Assembly: GCA_017560255.1 (NCBI GenBank)
Contig: JAFYOI010000035.1
Location: forward strand, 1 to 64,000
DNA from: Clostridia bacterium
GTDB lineage: Bacteria; Bacillota; Clostridia; Oscillospirales; Acutalibacteraceae
Direction of reading: 5' to 3'
Length of the DNA stretch: 64,000 bases
The notes beneath the pieces were generated by a model, which was not told the DNA's origin, searched no databases, and worked only from the letters and a program-made list of their open reading frames with translations. The number at the start of each line of letters is the position of its first letter. The stretch's first letter is position 1. A program made the position numbers and the translations under genes. Below are positions 42,204 through 52,507 of the stretch, in pieces.

Positions 42204-44450
42204 TTAGGTTGTGTAAGTAAAAACTACAAAATCTTTGAGGAATTTTCCTGTATTACTGTTGCGCAGGTCAAGATAGAAAGGAACGCTCTTGTCGGGAAGT
42301 GTAAATTTGAGCGTCCATACGTAATCACCGTTCGAATCGACTCTGTAATAGTTGGAGTTTGCAAGGTTTCCGATTGTTGATTCGGAAATGCCGCAGCGTA
42401 GGCGGTCAAAGTCGCCCGCAACCGTCGTTACCTTGAGTGTGAGCACAACACCGGAACGGTAGTATGTAACGGACTTGATTGACGGCACAACCGTGCACAA
42501 CACGTACTCCCTTTTGTATTTACCCGTTTCGGATGAGCGCACGTCAAAAGCGTATTCGGTTGTTTCGCTCGGATTGTTTGCGGTGATTGTCCATACGTGT
42601 TCACCGTCAGCGTTTACAACGTAATTGTCGGAGTATGCAACGTAACCTGCAAGGTCGTCTGCCAGAGTTGCCTTGACTCTGTTGAAATTTCCCGCTGTTG
42701 TTGTAACGGTGAAAATAACTTTGCCGTTTGATTTTTCATAGGTTATGGACTTGATGTTGGAGATTATCTCTGCCTCATAGTCGAAGTATTCCTTTGTATA
42801 TTTTCCTGTTACGGAATTTCTCAGATCAAAGGAATATTCCGTTGTAACTTTCGGCGCGGTTGTTTTTACTGTCCATACGTAGTCGCCGTCAGCGTTGATT
42901 TCGTATGTGCTTGCAACTGCAAGACTGCCGCCGAGGTTGTCGGGGGTGGTAACTTTGACTCGATTGAAATCACCTGCGCTTGTCACAATGGTGAACGTGA
43001 TTTTGTTGTTTGCAACGCTGTGGGAAACGCTCTTTATAACGTCCGTAGCAACTACGTTTATACCGTTCTTAACGGCAAAATCGTAAGCGTAAGACGTTGA
43101 TTTTGCATAGATTGTGAGGTTGTCACAGTCAATGAAAGCATCGGAACGGATGTAAGTAACTGTTTCGGGAATATGGAGAGAGGTGAGGTTTGTCGGGTTT
43201 ACAAATGCACGCGGGTCAATGGTCGTAACGGAATCGGGCACTGTGTATGACGTCATCTCGCTGCCAACGGGGAAGAAGTAAAGTTTTGTCTTATCCTTGT
43301 TGAACAAAACACCATTTTTAGCGGAGTAATATTTATTCTGTGTCGCAACGTTGATTTTGGTAAGTGATGTACAATCTTCAAACGTGCTTGTACCCGTTGC
43401 GGTAATGCTTAATGGGAGCGTAATCTCCGTGAGATTTGAACATCCTTTAAAAGAATCGTTTCTGATAGCGGAGAGTGTTTTGTGAATTACGATTGAAGTC
43501 AGGTTGGTACAGTCTGCAAACGAGCCGTACTCAATATATGTAACGGTTTTGGGAATTGTGTACGTTTCACCGCTCTTTGCGATGGGGTAACGTACGATTT
43601 TTGTTTCAGACTTGTTGAACAAAACACCGTCTTTTGAAACGAAATATGTGTTTTCCTTTGCAACGTCAATGCTTTCCAGAGCGGTGCAAGCATCAAAAGC
43701 GTAACTGCCAACTGAGGTGACGTTACTCGGAATAGTGATTGATTTAAGGGCTGAACACCCCTTGAAAGCGTAGTCGTAAATTCCGCTGAGAGATGACGGG
43801 AGAGTGATGCTTGTCAGTTGTGAGCATCCGGCAAACGCGCTGGTGTTGACGTACCACACTTTGTTTGGTACTTCGTATGTTTCGCCCTGCTTGCCTGCGG
43901 GGTATTGCATAAGTCTTGTTTTACCGATGTCGAAAAGTACGCCGTCAACGGAAACGTAACCCTTGCTGTTCGCATCAACGTCAATTGATGTAAGCGATGA
44001 GCAGAAAGCAAGAACTTCCGTACCGATATATGTTACGCTTGACGGGATTAAAATGCTTTTCAAATTTGTGCAGCCGTAAAATGCCTTGTTTCCGAGATAT
44101 GTTACGGAATAAGGAATGTTAACGGATTCAAGATTAACGCAACCTTCAAAAACCGATGAACTGATTTTTGTAATGGTTGACGGAATTGTAACTTGTTTTA
44201 CGTTTGTGCAGTTTCTGAAGGCGTAGTCGTTGAGTGTTACAACGGTGTTCCCACCCAAAGTGCTTGGAATTTCAACGATTTCATCGGTTCCCACGTATTT
44301 CTGGATGTAGGCCGAGCCGCTGAAAGATACGTATTCAAAGTCGCTCTCGGTTGCGGCAGATGCAGTAAATGATCCGAACGGAACGAGAACGCTTGCAATA
44401 ATCGCAACAATAAGTGCGATGCTCATAATTTTTGAACGATAACTTTTCAA
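42204..44450 (-). CDS. BspA-like LRR surface protein with C-terminal beta repeats
   Basis: 748 residues. A signal peptide ends near SAA, then LRR_5 repeats fill about 35-470 (units such as SVTYLGNKAFYGCTNLKSI). Three ~85-residue repeats end the protein, with DYVWTVKTTAP and FDLRNSVTGKYTKEYF. These repeats resemble those of the CHAP protein at 25126-27915. There is no membrane anchor, so it is secreted or held by other means. The start is a TTG at 44450 after AGGAGGGG; the ATG further up lies before that site. Confidence 0.87.
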   Translation of the reverse strand: MKSYRSKIMSIALIVAIIASVLVPFGSFTASAATESDFEYVSFSGSAYIQKYVGTDEIVEIPSTLGGNTVVTLNDYAFRNCTNVKQVTIPSTITKISSSVFEGCVNLESVNIPYSVTYLGNKAFYGCTNLKSILIPSSVTYIGTEVLAFCSSLTSIDVDANSKGYVSVDGVLFDIGKTRLMQYPAGKQGETYEVPNKVWYVNTSAFAGCSQLTSITLPSSLSGIYDYAFKGCSALKSITIPSNVTSVGSYAFDACTALESIDVAKENTYFVSKDGVLFNKSETKIVRYPIAKSGETYTIPKTVTYIEYGSFADCTNLTSIVIHKTLSAIRNDSFKGCSNLTEITLPLSITATGTSTFEDCTSLTKINVATQNKYYSAKNGVLFNKDKTKLYFFPVGSEMTSYTVPDSVTTIDPRAFVNPTNLTSLHIPETVTYIRSDAFIDCDNLTIYAKSTSYAYDFAVKNGINVVATDVIKSVSHSVANNKITFTIVTSAGDFNRVKVTTPDNLGGSLAVASTYEINADGDYVWTVKTTAPKVTTEYSFDLRNSVTGKYTKEYFDYEAEIISNIKSITYEKSNGKVIFTVTTTAGNFNRVKATLADDLAGYVAYSDNYVVNADGEHVWTITANNPSETTEYAFDVRSSETGKYKREYVLCTVVPSIKSVTYYRSGVVLTLKVTTVAGDFDRLRCGISESTIGNLANSNYYRVDSNGDYVWTLKFTLPDKSVPFYLDLRNSNTGKFLKDFVVFTYTT

Positions 44451-44487
44451 AGTAACCCCTCCTGTACGTTGCTTCATATGTAATATA

Positions 44488-44516
44488 ATGATACCACCAT
44501 TGGCACGTGTTGTCAA
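44488..44516 (-). promoter_or_regulatory. Promoter of the LRR surface protein at 42204
   Basis: Minus strand TTGACA, 17 bases, TATCAT, about 37 bases before the TTG start. Confidence 0.75.
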
Positions 44517-44590
44517 TTTTTAAACGGACCTGCACGGACAAAAGCGCCTTTGCATAGTATTTATAGTAATTTGTAAGGTGGGGGAGAGTT

Positions 44591-45277
44591 ATGATTCTGT
44601 CAGCGGTGTTATTTGTTCTTTCGAACGTGTTTTATTTTGCTTTGCATTTGGGAAATGCCAATTCTTTTCCTAAACCATTGACGGCAAAGCAGGAGCAGGA
44701 GTATCTTGAAAAAATGCAGGAGGGGGACGCATTTGCGCGCGAAAAACTGATTGAGCACAATCTGCGCCTTGTCGCGCATATAATCAAGAAATATTATTCG
44801 GGCGATAATGATCAGGACGACTTAATATCAATCGGTACGATAGGGCTTATAAAAGGCATAAACAATTTTCGCGCAGATAAAGGTACGCGCCTTGCTACCT
44901 ACTGTGCACGTTGTATCGAAAACGAAATACTTATGTATTTTCGCTCGCAAAGAAAAACTTCGCTTGATACTTATATGAATGATCCAATTGACGTTGACAG
45001 TGAGGGAAATCCATTAACACTTAACGATATTATTGCCGTCAACGATACTATAGCAGATGACCTTGATTTAAAAATCAAGTCTGAGAAACTGCGACGCTTT
45101 GTTACCGAAATAAAAGACGGACGTGAGAAACAAATCATAGTTATGCGTTATGGATTGGGAGAAAGAGAGCCGTTAACACAGAGAGAAGTTGCAAAAAAAC
45201 TAAAAATTTCCCGTTCCTACGTGTCGAGAATTGAGAAAAAAGCATTGAGCAATCTCAAAAAACGCTTTGACGATTGA
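44591..45277 (+). CDS. sigK: Sporulation sigma factor SigK (pro-sigma-K)
   Basis: 228 residues. A hydrophobic pro-sequence of about 20 residues (LSAVLFVLSNVFYFALHL) is followed by LTAKQEQEYLEKMQEGD, region 2 with RLVAHIIKKYY and DLISIGTIGLIKGI, and region 4 with LTQREVAKKLKISRSYVSRIEKKAL. Sigma-K acts late in the mother cell after SpoIVFB cuts the pro-sequence. The gene is whole, with no skin insertion. Confidence 0.92.
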   Translation: MILSAVLFVLSNVFYFALHLGNANSFPKPLTAKQEQEYLEKMQEGDAFAREKLIEHNLRLVAHIIKKYYSGDNDQDDLISIGTIGLIKGINNFRADKGTRLATYCARCIENEILMYFRSQRKTSLDTYMNDPIDVDSEGNPLTLNDIIAVNDTIADDLDLKIKSEKLRRFVTEIKDGREKQIIVMRYGLGEREPLTQREVAKKLKISRSYVSRIEKKALSNLKKRFDD

Positions 45278-45369
45278 TAATTACATACAAAAAATGCAGT
45301 AAAAAATCCGATAAATTGTTACCATAGTTGTAAAAATGTAAAATAATGACGTAGTTTGAGAAAACTTAC

Positions 45370-45398
45370 TTGACTATTACAATATTTTATAGTAAAAT
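45370..45398 (+). promoter_or_regulatory. Promoter of hppA
   Basis: TTGACT, 17 bases, TAAAAT, 37 bases before the ATG. Confidence 0.8.
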
Positions 45399-45435
45399 CT
45401 TTTGGTAAAATTTAAAAAAAGGGGATGTTTTTCCA

Positions 45436-47478
45436 ATGACAAATTCACTCATTATGTGGATTGCCATTGCAGCATCTGCGCTCAGTTTGATCGTTGCTAT
45501 CTTCAAGGGTATCAAGATCAGCAAGGCGGATGCAGGCAATGACAAAATGAAAAAGATCGCCGGTTCAATCGCAGACGGTGCAAGAGCGTTCCTCAAGGCT
45601 GAATACAAAATTCTTGCTGTATTCATCGTTGTTGTTGGCGCACTCATCTGGTTGTTCCTTGGCGACGGCAAAATCGGAAGTGGCTGGCTTACAGCAATTT
45701 GCTTCCTCGCTGGTGCCCTCTTCTCAATCTTTGCTGGTTTCTTCGGTATGACAGTTGCTACAAAGGCTAACGTAAGAACCGCAAGCGCAGCAATGAAGGG
45801 CGGTATGAGCAAGGCTCTTGCAATGGCTTTCTCCGGCGGCTCCGTAATGGGCCTTTCTGTAGTAGGTTTGGGCCTTCTCGGTATTTCCGTAATCTATTTT
45901 GCAACTGACTATAATGCTGACGTTCTCTTCGGCTTCAGCCTCGGTGCTTCTTCAATCGCGTTGTTCGCACGTGTTGGCGGTGGTATCTATACAAAGGCTG
46001 CTGACGTTGGCGCTGACCTTGTTGGTAAGGTTGAGGCAGGTATTCCGGAGGATGACCCGCGTAACCCCGCTGTTATCGCTGACAACGTAGGTGATAACGT
46101 GGGTGACGTTGCAGGTATGGGTGCTGACCTCTTCGAATCCTACGTTGGCTCCATCATTTCTGCAATCGCTCTCGGTGCAATCTTCCTTAAGGAAGCAGCA
46201 TTGTACGCAATTCTTCTCGCAGCAACAGGTATCGTTGCTTCAATCATTGGCGGCCTCTTTGTAAGAGGTAAGGACGGCTCCAACCCGGGTACTGCTCTCA
46301 AAGTTGGTACATACGTATCTTCCGTTCTTGTTTTGGTTGGCGCATTCGTATTCAGCAAGGTTCTCTTCGGCAGACTCGAATACTTCTTCGCAGTTCTCGC
46401 AGGTCTTGTTGTTGGCGTTCTCATCGGCCAGTTCACAGAGTTCTATACTTCTGGTGATTTCAAGTGGGTAAAGGGTATTGCAAAGCAGTCTGAAACTGGT
46501 TCTGCAACAACAATCATCAGCGGTCTTTCCGTTGGTATGGAATCCACAGTTCTCGTAATCATCTTCATCGTAATCGCAATCATCGTTGCATTTATGGTAA
46601 TGATGGGCGTTGACGAATCCGCAGTTTCCGGCGTATACGGTATTGCTCTTGCAGCAGTAGGTATGCTTTCTACAGCAGGTATCACCGTTGCTGTTGACGC
46701 TTACGGTCCGATTGCTGACAACGCTGGCGGTATCGCAGAGATGGCAGACCTTGATCCCTCTGTAAGAGAAGTTACAGACAAACTCGATGCTGTTGGTAAC
46801 ACAACTGCTGCTATGGGTAAGGGCTTCGCAATCGGTTCCGCTGCTCTCACCGCTCTCGCATTGTTCTTCACATACGCTCAGGAGTTCACTGATTTCGCAA
46901 TCGATCTTCTCGATTACAAAGTAGTTTGCGGTCTCCTCATCGGCGGTATGCTCACATTCATCTTCTCCGCTCTCACAATGTCTTCCGTAAGTAAGGCTGC
47001 TAACAGCATGATTGAGGAAGTTAGACGTCAGTTCAGAACTATCCCGGGTCTTCTCGAGGGTAAGGCAGAGGCTGATTACAAGAGATGCGTAGAGATTTCC
47101 ACAAAGGCATCCCTCAAGCAGATGATCCTCCCCGGCGTTATCGCAATCGCTGCTCCCGTACTCGTAGGTATCCTCCTCGGTGCTTCCGCTCTCGGCGGTC
47201 TTCTCGCAGGTGCGCTCGTATCCGGTGTTCTTATGGCTATCTTTATGTCCAACGCTGGTGGTGCATGGGATAACGCTAAGAAGTACATCGAGTCCGGCGA
47301 ACACGGCGGTAAGGGTAGTGATGCTCATAAGGCTGCAGTTGTTGGTGATACAGTTGGTGACCCGTTCAAGGATACATCCGGCCCGTCCATCAACATCCTC
47401 ATCAAACTTATGACAGTTGTTGCTCTTGTTGTTGCTCCGGTTATCACAACAATCGGCACAAGCGGTTTGATTGGCTAA
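45436..47478 (+). CDS. hppA: Membrane pyrophosphatase, ion-pumping
   Basis: 680 residues, about 16 membrane helices. The pyrophosphate site includes [42 protein letters not shown] and the late [23 protein letters not shown] has Ala where K+-independent enzymes have Lys, which points to a K+-dependent form; Na+ or H+ pumping cannot be decided by eye. It couples PPi hydrolysis to an ion gradient. Codon use is strongly biased to C-ending codons, suggesting high expression. Confidence 0.95.
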   Translation: MTNSLIMWIAIAASALSLIVAIFKGIKISKADAGNDKMKKIAGSIADGARAFLKAEYKILAVFIVVVGALIWLFLGDGKIGSGWLTAICFLAGALFSIFAGFFGMTVATKANVRTASAAMKGGMSKALAMAFSGGSVMGLSVVGLGLLGISVIYFATDYNADVLFGFSLGASSIALFARVGGGIYTKAADVGADLVGKVEAGIPEDDPRNPAVIADNVGDNVGDVAGMGADLFESYVGSIISAIALGAIFLKEAALYAILLAATGIVASIIGGLFVRGKDGSNPGTALKVGTYVSSVLVLVGAFVFSKVLFGRLEYFFAVLAGLVVGVLIGQFTEFYTSGDFKWVKGIAKQSETGSATTIISGLSVGMESTVLVIIFIVIAIIVAFMVMMGVDESAVSGVYGIALAAVGMLSTAGITVAVDAYGPIADNAGGIAEMADLDPSVREVTDKLDAVGNTTAAMGKGFAIGSAALTALALFFTYAQEFTDFAIDLLDYKVVCGLLIGGMLTFIFSALTMSSVSKAANSMIEEVRRQFRTIPGLLEGKAEADYKRCVEISTKASLKQMILPGVIAIAAPVLVGILLGASALGGLLAGALVSGVLMAIFMSNAGGAWDNAKKYIESGEHGGKGSDAHKAAVVGDTVGDPFKDTSGPSINILIKLMTVVALVVAPVITTIGTSGLIG

Positions 47479-47492
47479 TTAATTTAAAAATA

Positions 47493-47528
47493 AACAGCGG
47501 TGAGCGCTCGGCGTTCATCGCTGTTCTT
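47493..47528 (+). terminator. Terminator of hppA
   Basis: AACAGCGGTGAGCGC and GCGTTCATCGCTGTT form a long imperfect stem followed by a T-rich stretch. Confidence 0.8.
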
Positions 47529-47539
47529 CTTTGTAAAAA

Positions 47540-47570
47540 ATAACCGCTCAATTTTTTGAGCGGTTTCTTT
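47540..47570. terminator. Second, bidirectional terminator
   Basis: AACCGCTCAA and TTGAGCGGTT form a ten-base-pair stem with A and T runs. It also ends the convergent GNAT gene. Confidence 0.88.
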
Positions 47571-48139
47571 TATTTGTTCTGTTCTTTCCAATCGGATTTA
47601 AGTATGGCGTAAATTGAAACATTCATCGGGTTGCCTTCCTTGGTCAATCCGCTTTCACGTAAAGTCCCATCGTATTTCATGCCGCATTTTTTCATAACTG
47701 CGCCGGAATTGGGGTTGTTTACGTCGTGTAATGCCGAGATTCTGTTATACCCGATTTCTTTAAAAAGATACTCTATAATACGTGCTAACGCCTCCGAGGT
47801 GTAACCCCGATGCCAGAAGTCGTCGCCTATGCAATATCCCATTTCAGCCGATTTTACGTCTTCTTTCTGCCTGACAACTCCAATCGATCCTATTACTTCA
47901 TTAGTGCTTTTAAGTACAATTGCCCAATGATAACGATTAGACTTTTCGTCTTCCTCAATCCACGCACGGATAATGTTTTTTGTTTCCTCAATATCTTTGT
48001 GCGGAAACCAAGACATATATTTTGTCACGATATCCCTGGATGCCCAGTTTTTAAACATAGCCTCGGCATCACTTTCAATAAAACTTCTCAGAATAAGTCT
48101 GGGTGTTTCTAAATTTACCGTACCTTTGTGGTTAAGCAT
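47570..48139 (-). CDS. GNAT-family N-acetyltransferase (RimJ/RimL-like)
   Basis: 189 residues. The start LETPRLILRSFIESDAEAMFKNW, the middle GSIGVVRQKEDVKSAEMGYCIGDDFW in outline, and RGYTSEALARIIEYLF carrying the acetyl-CoA loop are typical of the RimJ/RimL acetyltransferase group. The target (protein N-terminus or small molecule) is unknown. It follows the LRR lipoprotein by nine bases. Confidence 0.88.
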   Translation of the reverse strand: MLNHKGTVNLETPRLILRSFIESDAEAMFKNWASRDIVTKYMSWFPHKDIEETKNIIRAWIEEDEKSNRYHWAIVLKSTNEVIGSIGVVRQKEDVKSAEMGYCIGDDFWHRGYTSEALARIIEYLFKEIGYNRISALHDVNNPNSGAVMKKCGMKYDGTLRESGLTKEGNPMNVSIYAILKSDWKEQNK

Positions 48140-48148
48140 ATTTTCTCC

Positions 48149-49027
48149 TTATGCCTGCTCGGTTGTTTCTTCGTTTTCCGTACCGTGCTCGTGTTCGTCG
48201 TCGTATGAAACGTCTACATCGTTCGTGTCGTCGTTGTATGACTCTTCAAGATGAGTGTAGCATTCAATGAATAACGTGGAATTTTGAAGAGCGTAGTTGT
48301 GCGCAACACTGCTTGCAGGCGCATAAATTTTAAAATTCTGATGGCATCTGCCGAAAACATCGTCACCCATCTGCATCACGCTTCCGGGGATAAATACCTT
48401 GAACATACTCTGGCAAAGATAGAAAGCGTGGTCGCCGATTGATTCAACACTGTCCGTTATAACAATGCTTTCAAGCGACAGGCAGGAGTTAAAAGCGTAC
48501 TCCTTGATTTCTCTGAGTGTGTTGTTAAGATATACTCCGTCAAGGCTGTCGCAACCAAAAAACGCGTATTTTCCAATTACCTGCACGTTTTCTCCGAAAG
48601 TTACCTGGAGCAATCTCTTTGCCTCGTAGAATGCGCCGTCGCCGATTTCCGTAACGGAATTTGAAATCTGTACACTGGTTATATTTGATTGATGAAAAGC
48701 ATTTTTAGCGATTATCGTTACGGGTATGCTCTCAATTCTTTCGGGGATAACAATGTCGGTTTCTTCGCCCTTATATCCTATAATTTCAGCGTGGTCGGAA
48801 TACAATTTGTACTTAAACCCGTTTTCTTCACCCTGATGCATATAGATAACTTTTGTCGGCTCGTTGGAATTGCTGTTGTAGGTGAAATTCTTAGTCAGCG
48901 TGTAGTCGTCCGTATCGCCGCCCTGGAGTTGATTTTTAACGTTGTCCCAGAATTCGCAACCTGTGAAAATGCTTGCGATTAGGGTAAGTATAACAATGAA
49001 TATGCAGATTTTGATAAGTCGTTTCAT
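48149..49027 (-). CDS. LRR (BspA-type) lipoprotein
   Basis: 292 residues. A lipoprotein signal ends IFTGC with Cys24. A Gly/Asn-rich linker precedes about five LRR_5 units (for example NSVTEIGDGAFYEAKRL). The C-terminus is very acidic with Asp, Glu and His. It is anchored outside the membrane. The ATG at 49027 has GGAGAAG; the ATG at 49039 is less well placed. Confidence 0.82.
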   Translation of the reverse strand: MKRLIKICIFIVILTLIASIFTGCEFWDNVKNQLQGGDTDDYTLTKNFTYNSNSNEPTKVIYMHQGEENGFKYKLYSDHAEIIGYKGEETDIVIPERIESIPVTIIAKNAFHQSNITSVQISNSVTEIGDGAFYEAKRLLQVTFGENVQVIGKYAFFGCDSLDGVYLNNTLREIKEYAFNSCLSLESIVITDSVESIGDHAFYLCQSMFKVFIPGSVMQMGDDVFGRCHQNFKIYAPASSVAHNYALQNSTLFIECYTHLEESYNDDTNDVDVSYDDEHEHGTENEETTEQA

Positions 49028-49105
49028 ATTCTTCTCCATTCTTTCTGTTCTCAAAGACAAAATACCATAAAAAAAGAAAATTGTCAATTTTGAGAATATA
49101 AAATA

Positions 49106-49133
49106 TTGAATAATAATCAAATTGTGATATACT
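49106..49133 (+). promoter_or_regulatory. Promoter of the comM operon
   Basis: TTGAAT, 16 bases, TATACT. Confidence 0.65.
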
Positions 49134-49173
49134 AAAAGCGTATGTAATCTATCGCAAGGGAGGCGGGAATAAA

Positions 49174-50697
49174 ATGTTTTCAAAAGTGAACAGTCTTGGT
49201 TTGTTCGGCTTGGATGCTTTTTTGGTGGAGGTTGAAACGGACGTTTCTATGGGACTTCCGCGTTTTGATATCGTCGGACTGCCCGATGCCGCCGTAGATG
49301 AAGCAAAAGAGCGTGTGCGCGCAGCACTTAAGAACAGCGGGTTTGAGTTTCCTGTCAGCAGGATAACCGTAAACCTTGCCCCCGCAGAACGTAAGAAGAT
49401 AGGTACTGTGTATGATTTGCCGATTTGTATGGCTCTCCTTTGCGCTACAAAGCAACTTTCGGCGGATCTGAGCGGAAAAGCGTTTATCGGTGAACTTTCC
49501 CTTGATGGTAAAATCCGCAAAGTCAGCGGTGCTTTGCCGATGATAATTATGGCGAAAAACCTTGGCATAAACGAGATTTATATTCCGTGCGAAAATGCCG
49601 CAGAGGGCAGTGTGATGAGCGGCATTGACGTTTATGCGGTTGATAATATTAAAGAGTTGCTTGCCCATATAAATGGCGAATCCGTGCTTGAAAAGGTAAA
49701 GGGTACGGATTTTGAAATGGAAAAGCGGGGAGAACTTCCCGACTTTGCTGATGTAAAAGGGCAGTATGAAGCAAAGCGTGCTATGGAGATTGCCGCAGCC
49801 GGTGGTCACAACATTATTCTTGTCGGCCCTCCCGGTTCAGGTAAGAGTATGCTTGCAAAAAGGCTTCCGTCAATTATGCCTGAAATGACCTTTGAAGAAT
49901 CTATTGAAACGACCAACATCCATTCCGTTGCGGGTGTTTTGCCAAGCGGAGTGCCGATAGTTAAAAATCGTCCGTTCCGTTCACCGCATCATACTGTGTC
50001 GGCGGTTGGACTTACGGGCGGCGGTGCGGTTCCCAAACCGGGTGAAATTTCCCTTGCGCATAACGGCGTGCTGTTTCTTGACGAGTTGCCTGAATTTCAG
50101 CGCTCAGCGCTTGAATCACTTCGTCAACCATTGGAGGATGGGGTTATTTCAATTTCAAGAGCGGCGGGACGGCTCGCATATCCGTGTTCGATTATGCTCG
50201 TTTGTGCGATGAATCCCTGCCCGTGTGGTTTTTCGGGACATCCGAAAGTAGAATGTTCCTGCCCGAATGGTGCAGTTGATAAATATCTTTCAAAGATATC
50301 AGGTCCGCTTCTTGATCGAATCGATATTCATATTGAAGTTCCGCCCGTTGATTATGAGCAGTTGACAGATAAGACGGCGGCGGAAACTTCCGCAGAAATC
50401 CGAGAGAGAGTCAACGCCGCAAGAGCGGTTCAGCACAAACGCTTTGAGGGTACGTCGGTTCACTGTAACGCCCGTATGGGTTCGTCGGAAGTGCGTAAAT
50501 ATTGTTTGCTGTCACAGGCAGCGCAGAACTTTCTGAAGAATGTTTTTGATAAAATGAATATGTCGGCGAGAGCCTATGACAAAGTGCTGAAAGTTGCCCG
50601 CACAATTGCCGACCTTGACGGTTGTGAGGAGATAGACGTTATTCATATTTCCGAGGCTGTGCAGTACCGCAGCCTTGACAGAAAATTCAGAAGATAG
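49174..50697 (+). CDS. comM: ComM/YifB-family Mg-chelatase-like AAA+ ATPase
   Basis: 507 residues. The N-terminal ChlI-like domain carries LPRFDIVGLPDAAVDEAKERV. The AAA+ core has Walker A GPPGSGKS near residue 220 and Walker B LFLDELPEF. A C-terminal Mg-chelatase domain and the zinc-like CPCGFSGHPKVECSC insert complete the family plan. ComM is a DNA branch-migration helicase in transformation. It heads a five-gene operon to vanZ. Confidence 0.93.
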   Translation: MFSKVNSLGLFGLDAFLVEVETDVSMGLPRFDIVGLPDAAVDEAKERVRAALKNSGFEFPVSRITVNLAPAERKKIGTVYDLPICMALLCATKQLSADLSGKAFIGELSLDGKIRKVSGALPMIIMAKNLGINEIYIPCENAAEGSVMSGIDVYAVDNIKELLAHINGESVLEKVKGTDFEMEKRGELPDFADVKGQYEAKRAMEIAAAGGHNIILVGPPGSGKSMLAKRLPSIMPEMTFEESIETTNIHSVAGVLPSGVPIVKNRPFRSPHHTVSAVGLTGGGAVPKPGEISLAHNGVLFLDELPEFQRSALESLRQPLEDGVISISRAAGRLAYPCSIMLVCAMNPCPCGFSGHPKVECSCPNGAVDKYLSKISGPLLDRIDIHIEVPPVDYEQLTDKTAAETSAEIRERVNAARAVQHKRFEGTSVHCNARMGSSEVRKYCLLSQAAQNFLKNVFDKMNMSARAYDKVLKVARTIADLDGCEEIDVIHISEAVQYRSLDRKFRR

Positions 50698-50713
50698 AAA
50701 GGTAAGGTTTACT

Positions 50714-51250
50714 ATGAAAATCAAAAAAATATTGATTTGTGCTATCGTTCTTGTACTTACACTTGTCTGCTTTGCGGGTTGCGGAGAAGAGCCCGAAAAC
50801 CCTGCAACTTTTGGTATTGATGCGTTTATTGAGGGCCACGCGAAGTTTGTTCTCGGTGACCTTGAAAACGATGCGCAGTTCGTTGAATTTGCAAGCGAGT
50901 GCCTTGCTTCTCATTTCTGTACTTGCAACCTTCCCGGAACTTTCTACCGCATCGAAGGGTCAAAAACAATAAAATGGCAGATTAACCGCGTTATTATGAG
51001 GGATGATTGGGAGAAGAATACCGATGCGTTTCTTTATCCCACACCGATTGGTGACAATTACCCCGTGTTTTTTACCTATATTCTTGACGTTGACGGCGTT
51101 CAGACCGAATATATGTCAAGGGCAACGAGAAATCCCGAAAACGATAACAGATGGATGATTGACCTTGTAATGATGCCAACGGTTGACCAACTGGATTGCA
51201 CAACGCAGATGCTTGAAACTAATGAATGGCACACAGTTAACGCCGAATAA
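50714..51250 (+). CDS. Hypothetical lipoprotein
   Basis: 178 residues. The signal sequence ends FAGCGEE with the lipidated Cys near residue 23. The mature part is a mixed alpha/beta domain with SHFCTCNLPGTFYRI and a strand FYRIEGSKTIKWQI; the pattern is cystatin/NTF2-like at best. No family is recognised. Placed between comM and the DUF896 gene. Confidence 0.72.
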   Translation: MKIKKILICAIVLVLTLVCFAGCGEEPENPATFGIDAFIEGHAKFVLGDLENDAQFVEFASECLASHFCTCNLPGTFYRIEGSKTIKWQINRVIMRDDWEKNTDAFLYPTPIGDNYPVFFTYILDVDGVQTEYMSRATRNPENDNRWMIDLVMMPTVDQLDCTTQMLETNEWHTVNAE

Positions 51251-51262
51251 CAGGAGATAGAA

Positions 51263-51475
51263 ATGGATCAGAAAAAAATTGACCGAATTAATGAACTTTC
51301 TCGTAAAGCGAAAACTCCCGAGGGGCTTACCGAGCAGGAGAAGCAGGAGAGGGAAGTGCTTCGTCGCGAATACATAGATTCTTTTAAGCGCAGCCTTGTG
51401 GGACACCTTGACAATACATATATTGTTGATGAAAACGGAAATAAAGTTGCACTTAAAGACAGAAAAAAGAAGTAA
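51263..51475 (+). CDS. DUF896 protein (YnzC-like)
   Basis: 70 residues, highly charged, with the DUF896 signature INELSRKAKTPEGLTEQEKQE and the later REYIDSFK. Bacillus YnzC forms a two-helix hairpin and belongs to the SOS-linked yneA region, but its function is not known. AGGAGA precedes the ATG. Confidence 0.92.
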   Translation: MDQKKIDRINELSRKAKTPEGLTEQEKQEREVLRREYIDSFKRSLVGHLDNTYIVDENGNKVALKDRKKK

Positions 51476-51493
51476 GATTTTTCGGGAGGATAT

Positions 51494-52504
51494 ATGAGCA
51501 ATAGTGTTAAACAACGCAATTATTGCCTTGATTTTGTGAAACTTGTCGCGTGTATATTCATCGTCCTTCGTCACTGTATTGTTCTTGGCGATGCGGGCGA
51601 AATTATGGTCACGCTCACAAGGTGTTTTGTTCCGTTTTTCTTTATTGTGTCGGGATATTATTGCTTTCGCGGTGAGGGAGTCAGCGAAAAAAGTCTTAAA
51701 CCCAAAATCACTCATATTGCAAAAATAACTTTTTGGACGTGTTTGCTGTACGTTATTGTTACGGCGTTTTTTGTGCTGGTGTTTAATGAACGGAGCGATA
51801 CGGCCCTTGCTGAAGTACCCGTTAAGTTGCTTAAACTTGTGCTGCTGAATCATCCGTTCTTTATACCCGAACTTGTGTGGTTCCTGTTTGCAACGCTATA
51901 CGTCTATTTTGTGTATGCGCTTGTGAAGAAATTCAATCTTTATAAACTTGCATATATTCTTATCCCCGTGTTTTTCTGTGTGTTCATTTTCCTTACCCGT
52001 GGGCTTGAACTGTTCGATATAGTAATTCCAAACTACTATTACCGAAATTTTTTAATTGAGGCGTTTCCGTTCTTTATGTTCGGACATCTTGTTCACAGGT
52101 ATGAGCACAAAATCAGAATTCCAAGTTGGGTGCTTTGGCTTATTCTCGTCACGTCAAGCGTTCTTGTGTTCTTTGAAGCGCGCGTGCTTGGTACGGAGTT
52201 TGACCTCAACGTAATGAGTTTTGTTCAGGCTATAGCGATATTCCTCTTGGCAGTTAAACATCGCAACTTCGGTAAGGGAGTTTTGTCAGACCTCGGACGC
52301 GATTTGTCAATGTACGTATATATATTCCATATTGTCGTACGACGCGTTGTGTTTATGGCGTATAGCATATTGGGGCTCAGCCTTGATGTAGAGATAAACA
52401 GGCGTTTTGTGCCGTTACTCGTTATCGTGGGCGCGTTGATTGTGTCTTTTGTGTGGTTTCACCTTGTTAAATTTGTAGGAAATAAAATTAAGAAAAAGAA
52501 CTGA
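51494..52504 (+). CDS. Acyltransferase-3 family membrane protein
   Basis: 336 residues, about ten membrane helices. The start YCLDFVKLVACIFIVLRHC and then RCFVPFFFIVSGYYCF are the OafA/acyltransferase-3 signature, with His in LRHC probably catalytic. Such enzymes acetylate cell-surface polysaccharide, lipids or peptidoglycan. The substrate here is unknown. GGGAGG precedes the ATG. Confidence 0.85.
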   Translation: MSNSVKQRNYCLDFVKLVACIFIVLRHCIVLGDAGEIMVTLTRCFVPFFFIVSGYYCFRGEGVSEKSLKPKITHIAKITFWTCLLYVIVTAFFVLVFNERSDTALAEVPVKLLKLVLLNHPFFIPELVWFLFATLYVYFVYALVKKFNLYKLAYILIPVFFCVFIFLTRGLELFDIVIPNYYYRNFLIEAFPFFMFGHLVHRYEHKIRIPSWVLWLILVTSSVLVFFEARVLGTEFDLNVMSFVQAIAIFLLAVKHRNFGKGVLSDLGRDLSMYVYIFHIVVRRVVFMAYSILGLSLDVEINRRFVPLLVIVGALIVSFVWFHLVKFVGNKIKKKN

Positions 52505-52507
52505 ATT

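Noticed and set aside
44591-45277. Interrupted sigK (skin-like element)
   Set aside because: The coding sequence is continuous from pro-sequence to region 4.
46240-47328. 362-residue minus-strand frame
   Set aside because: It is the antisense of hppA, created by that gene's strong codon bias; its composition is Cys/Ser-rich nonsense.
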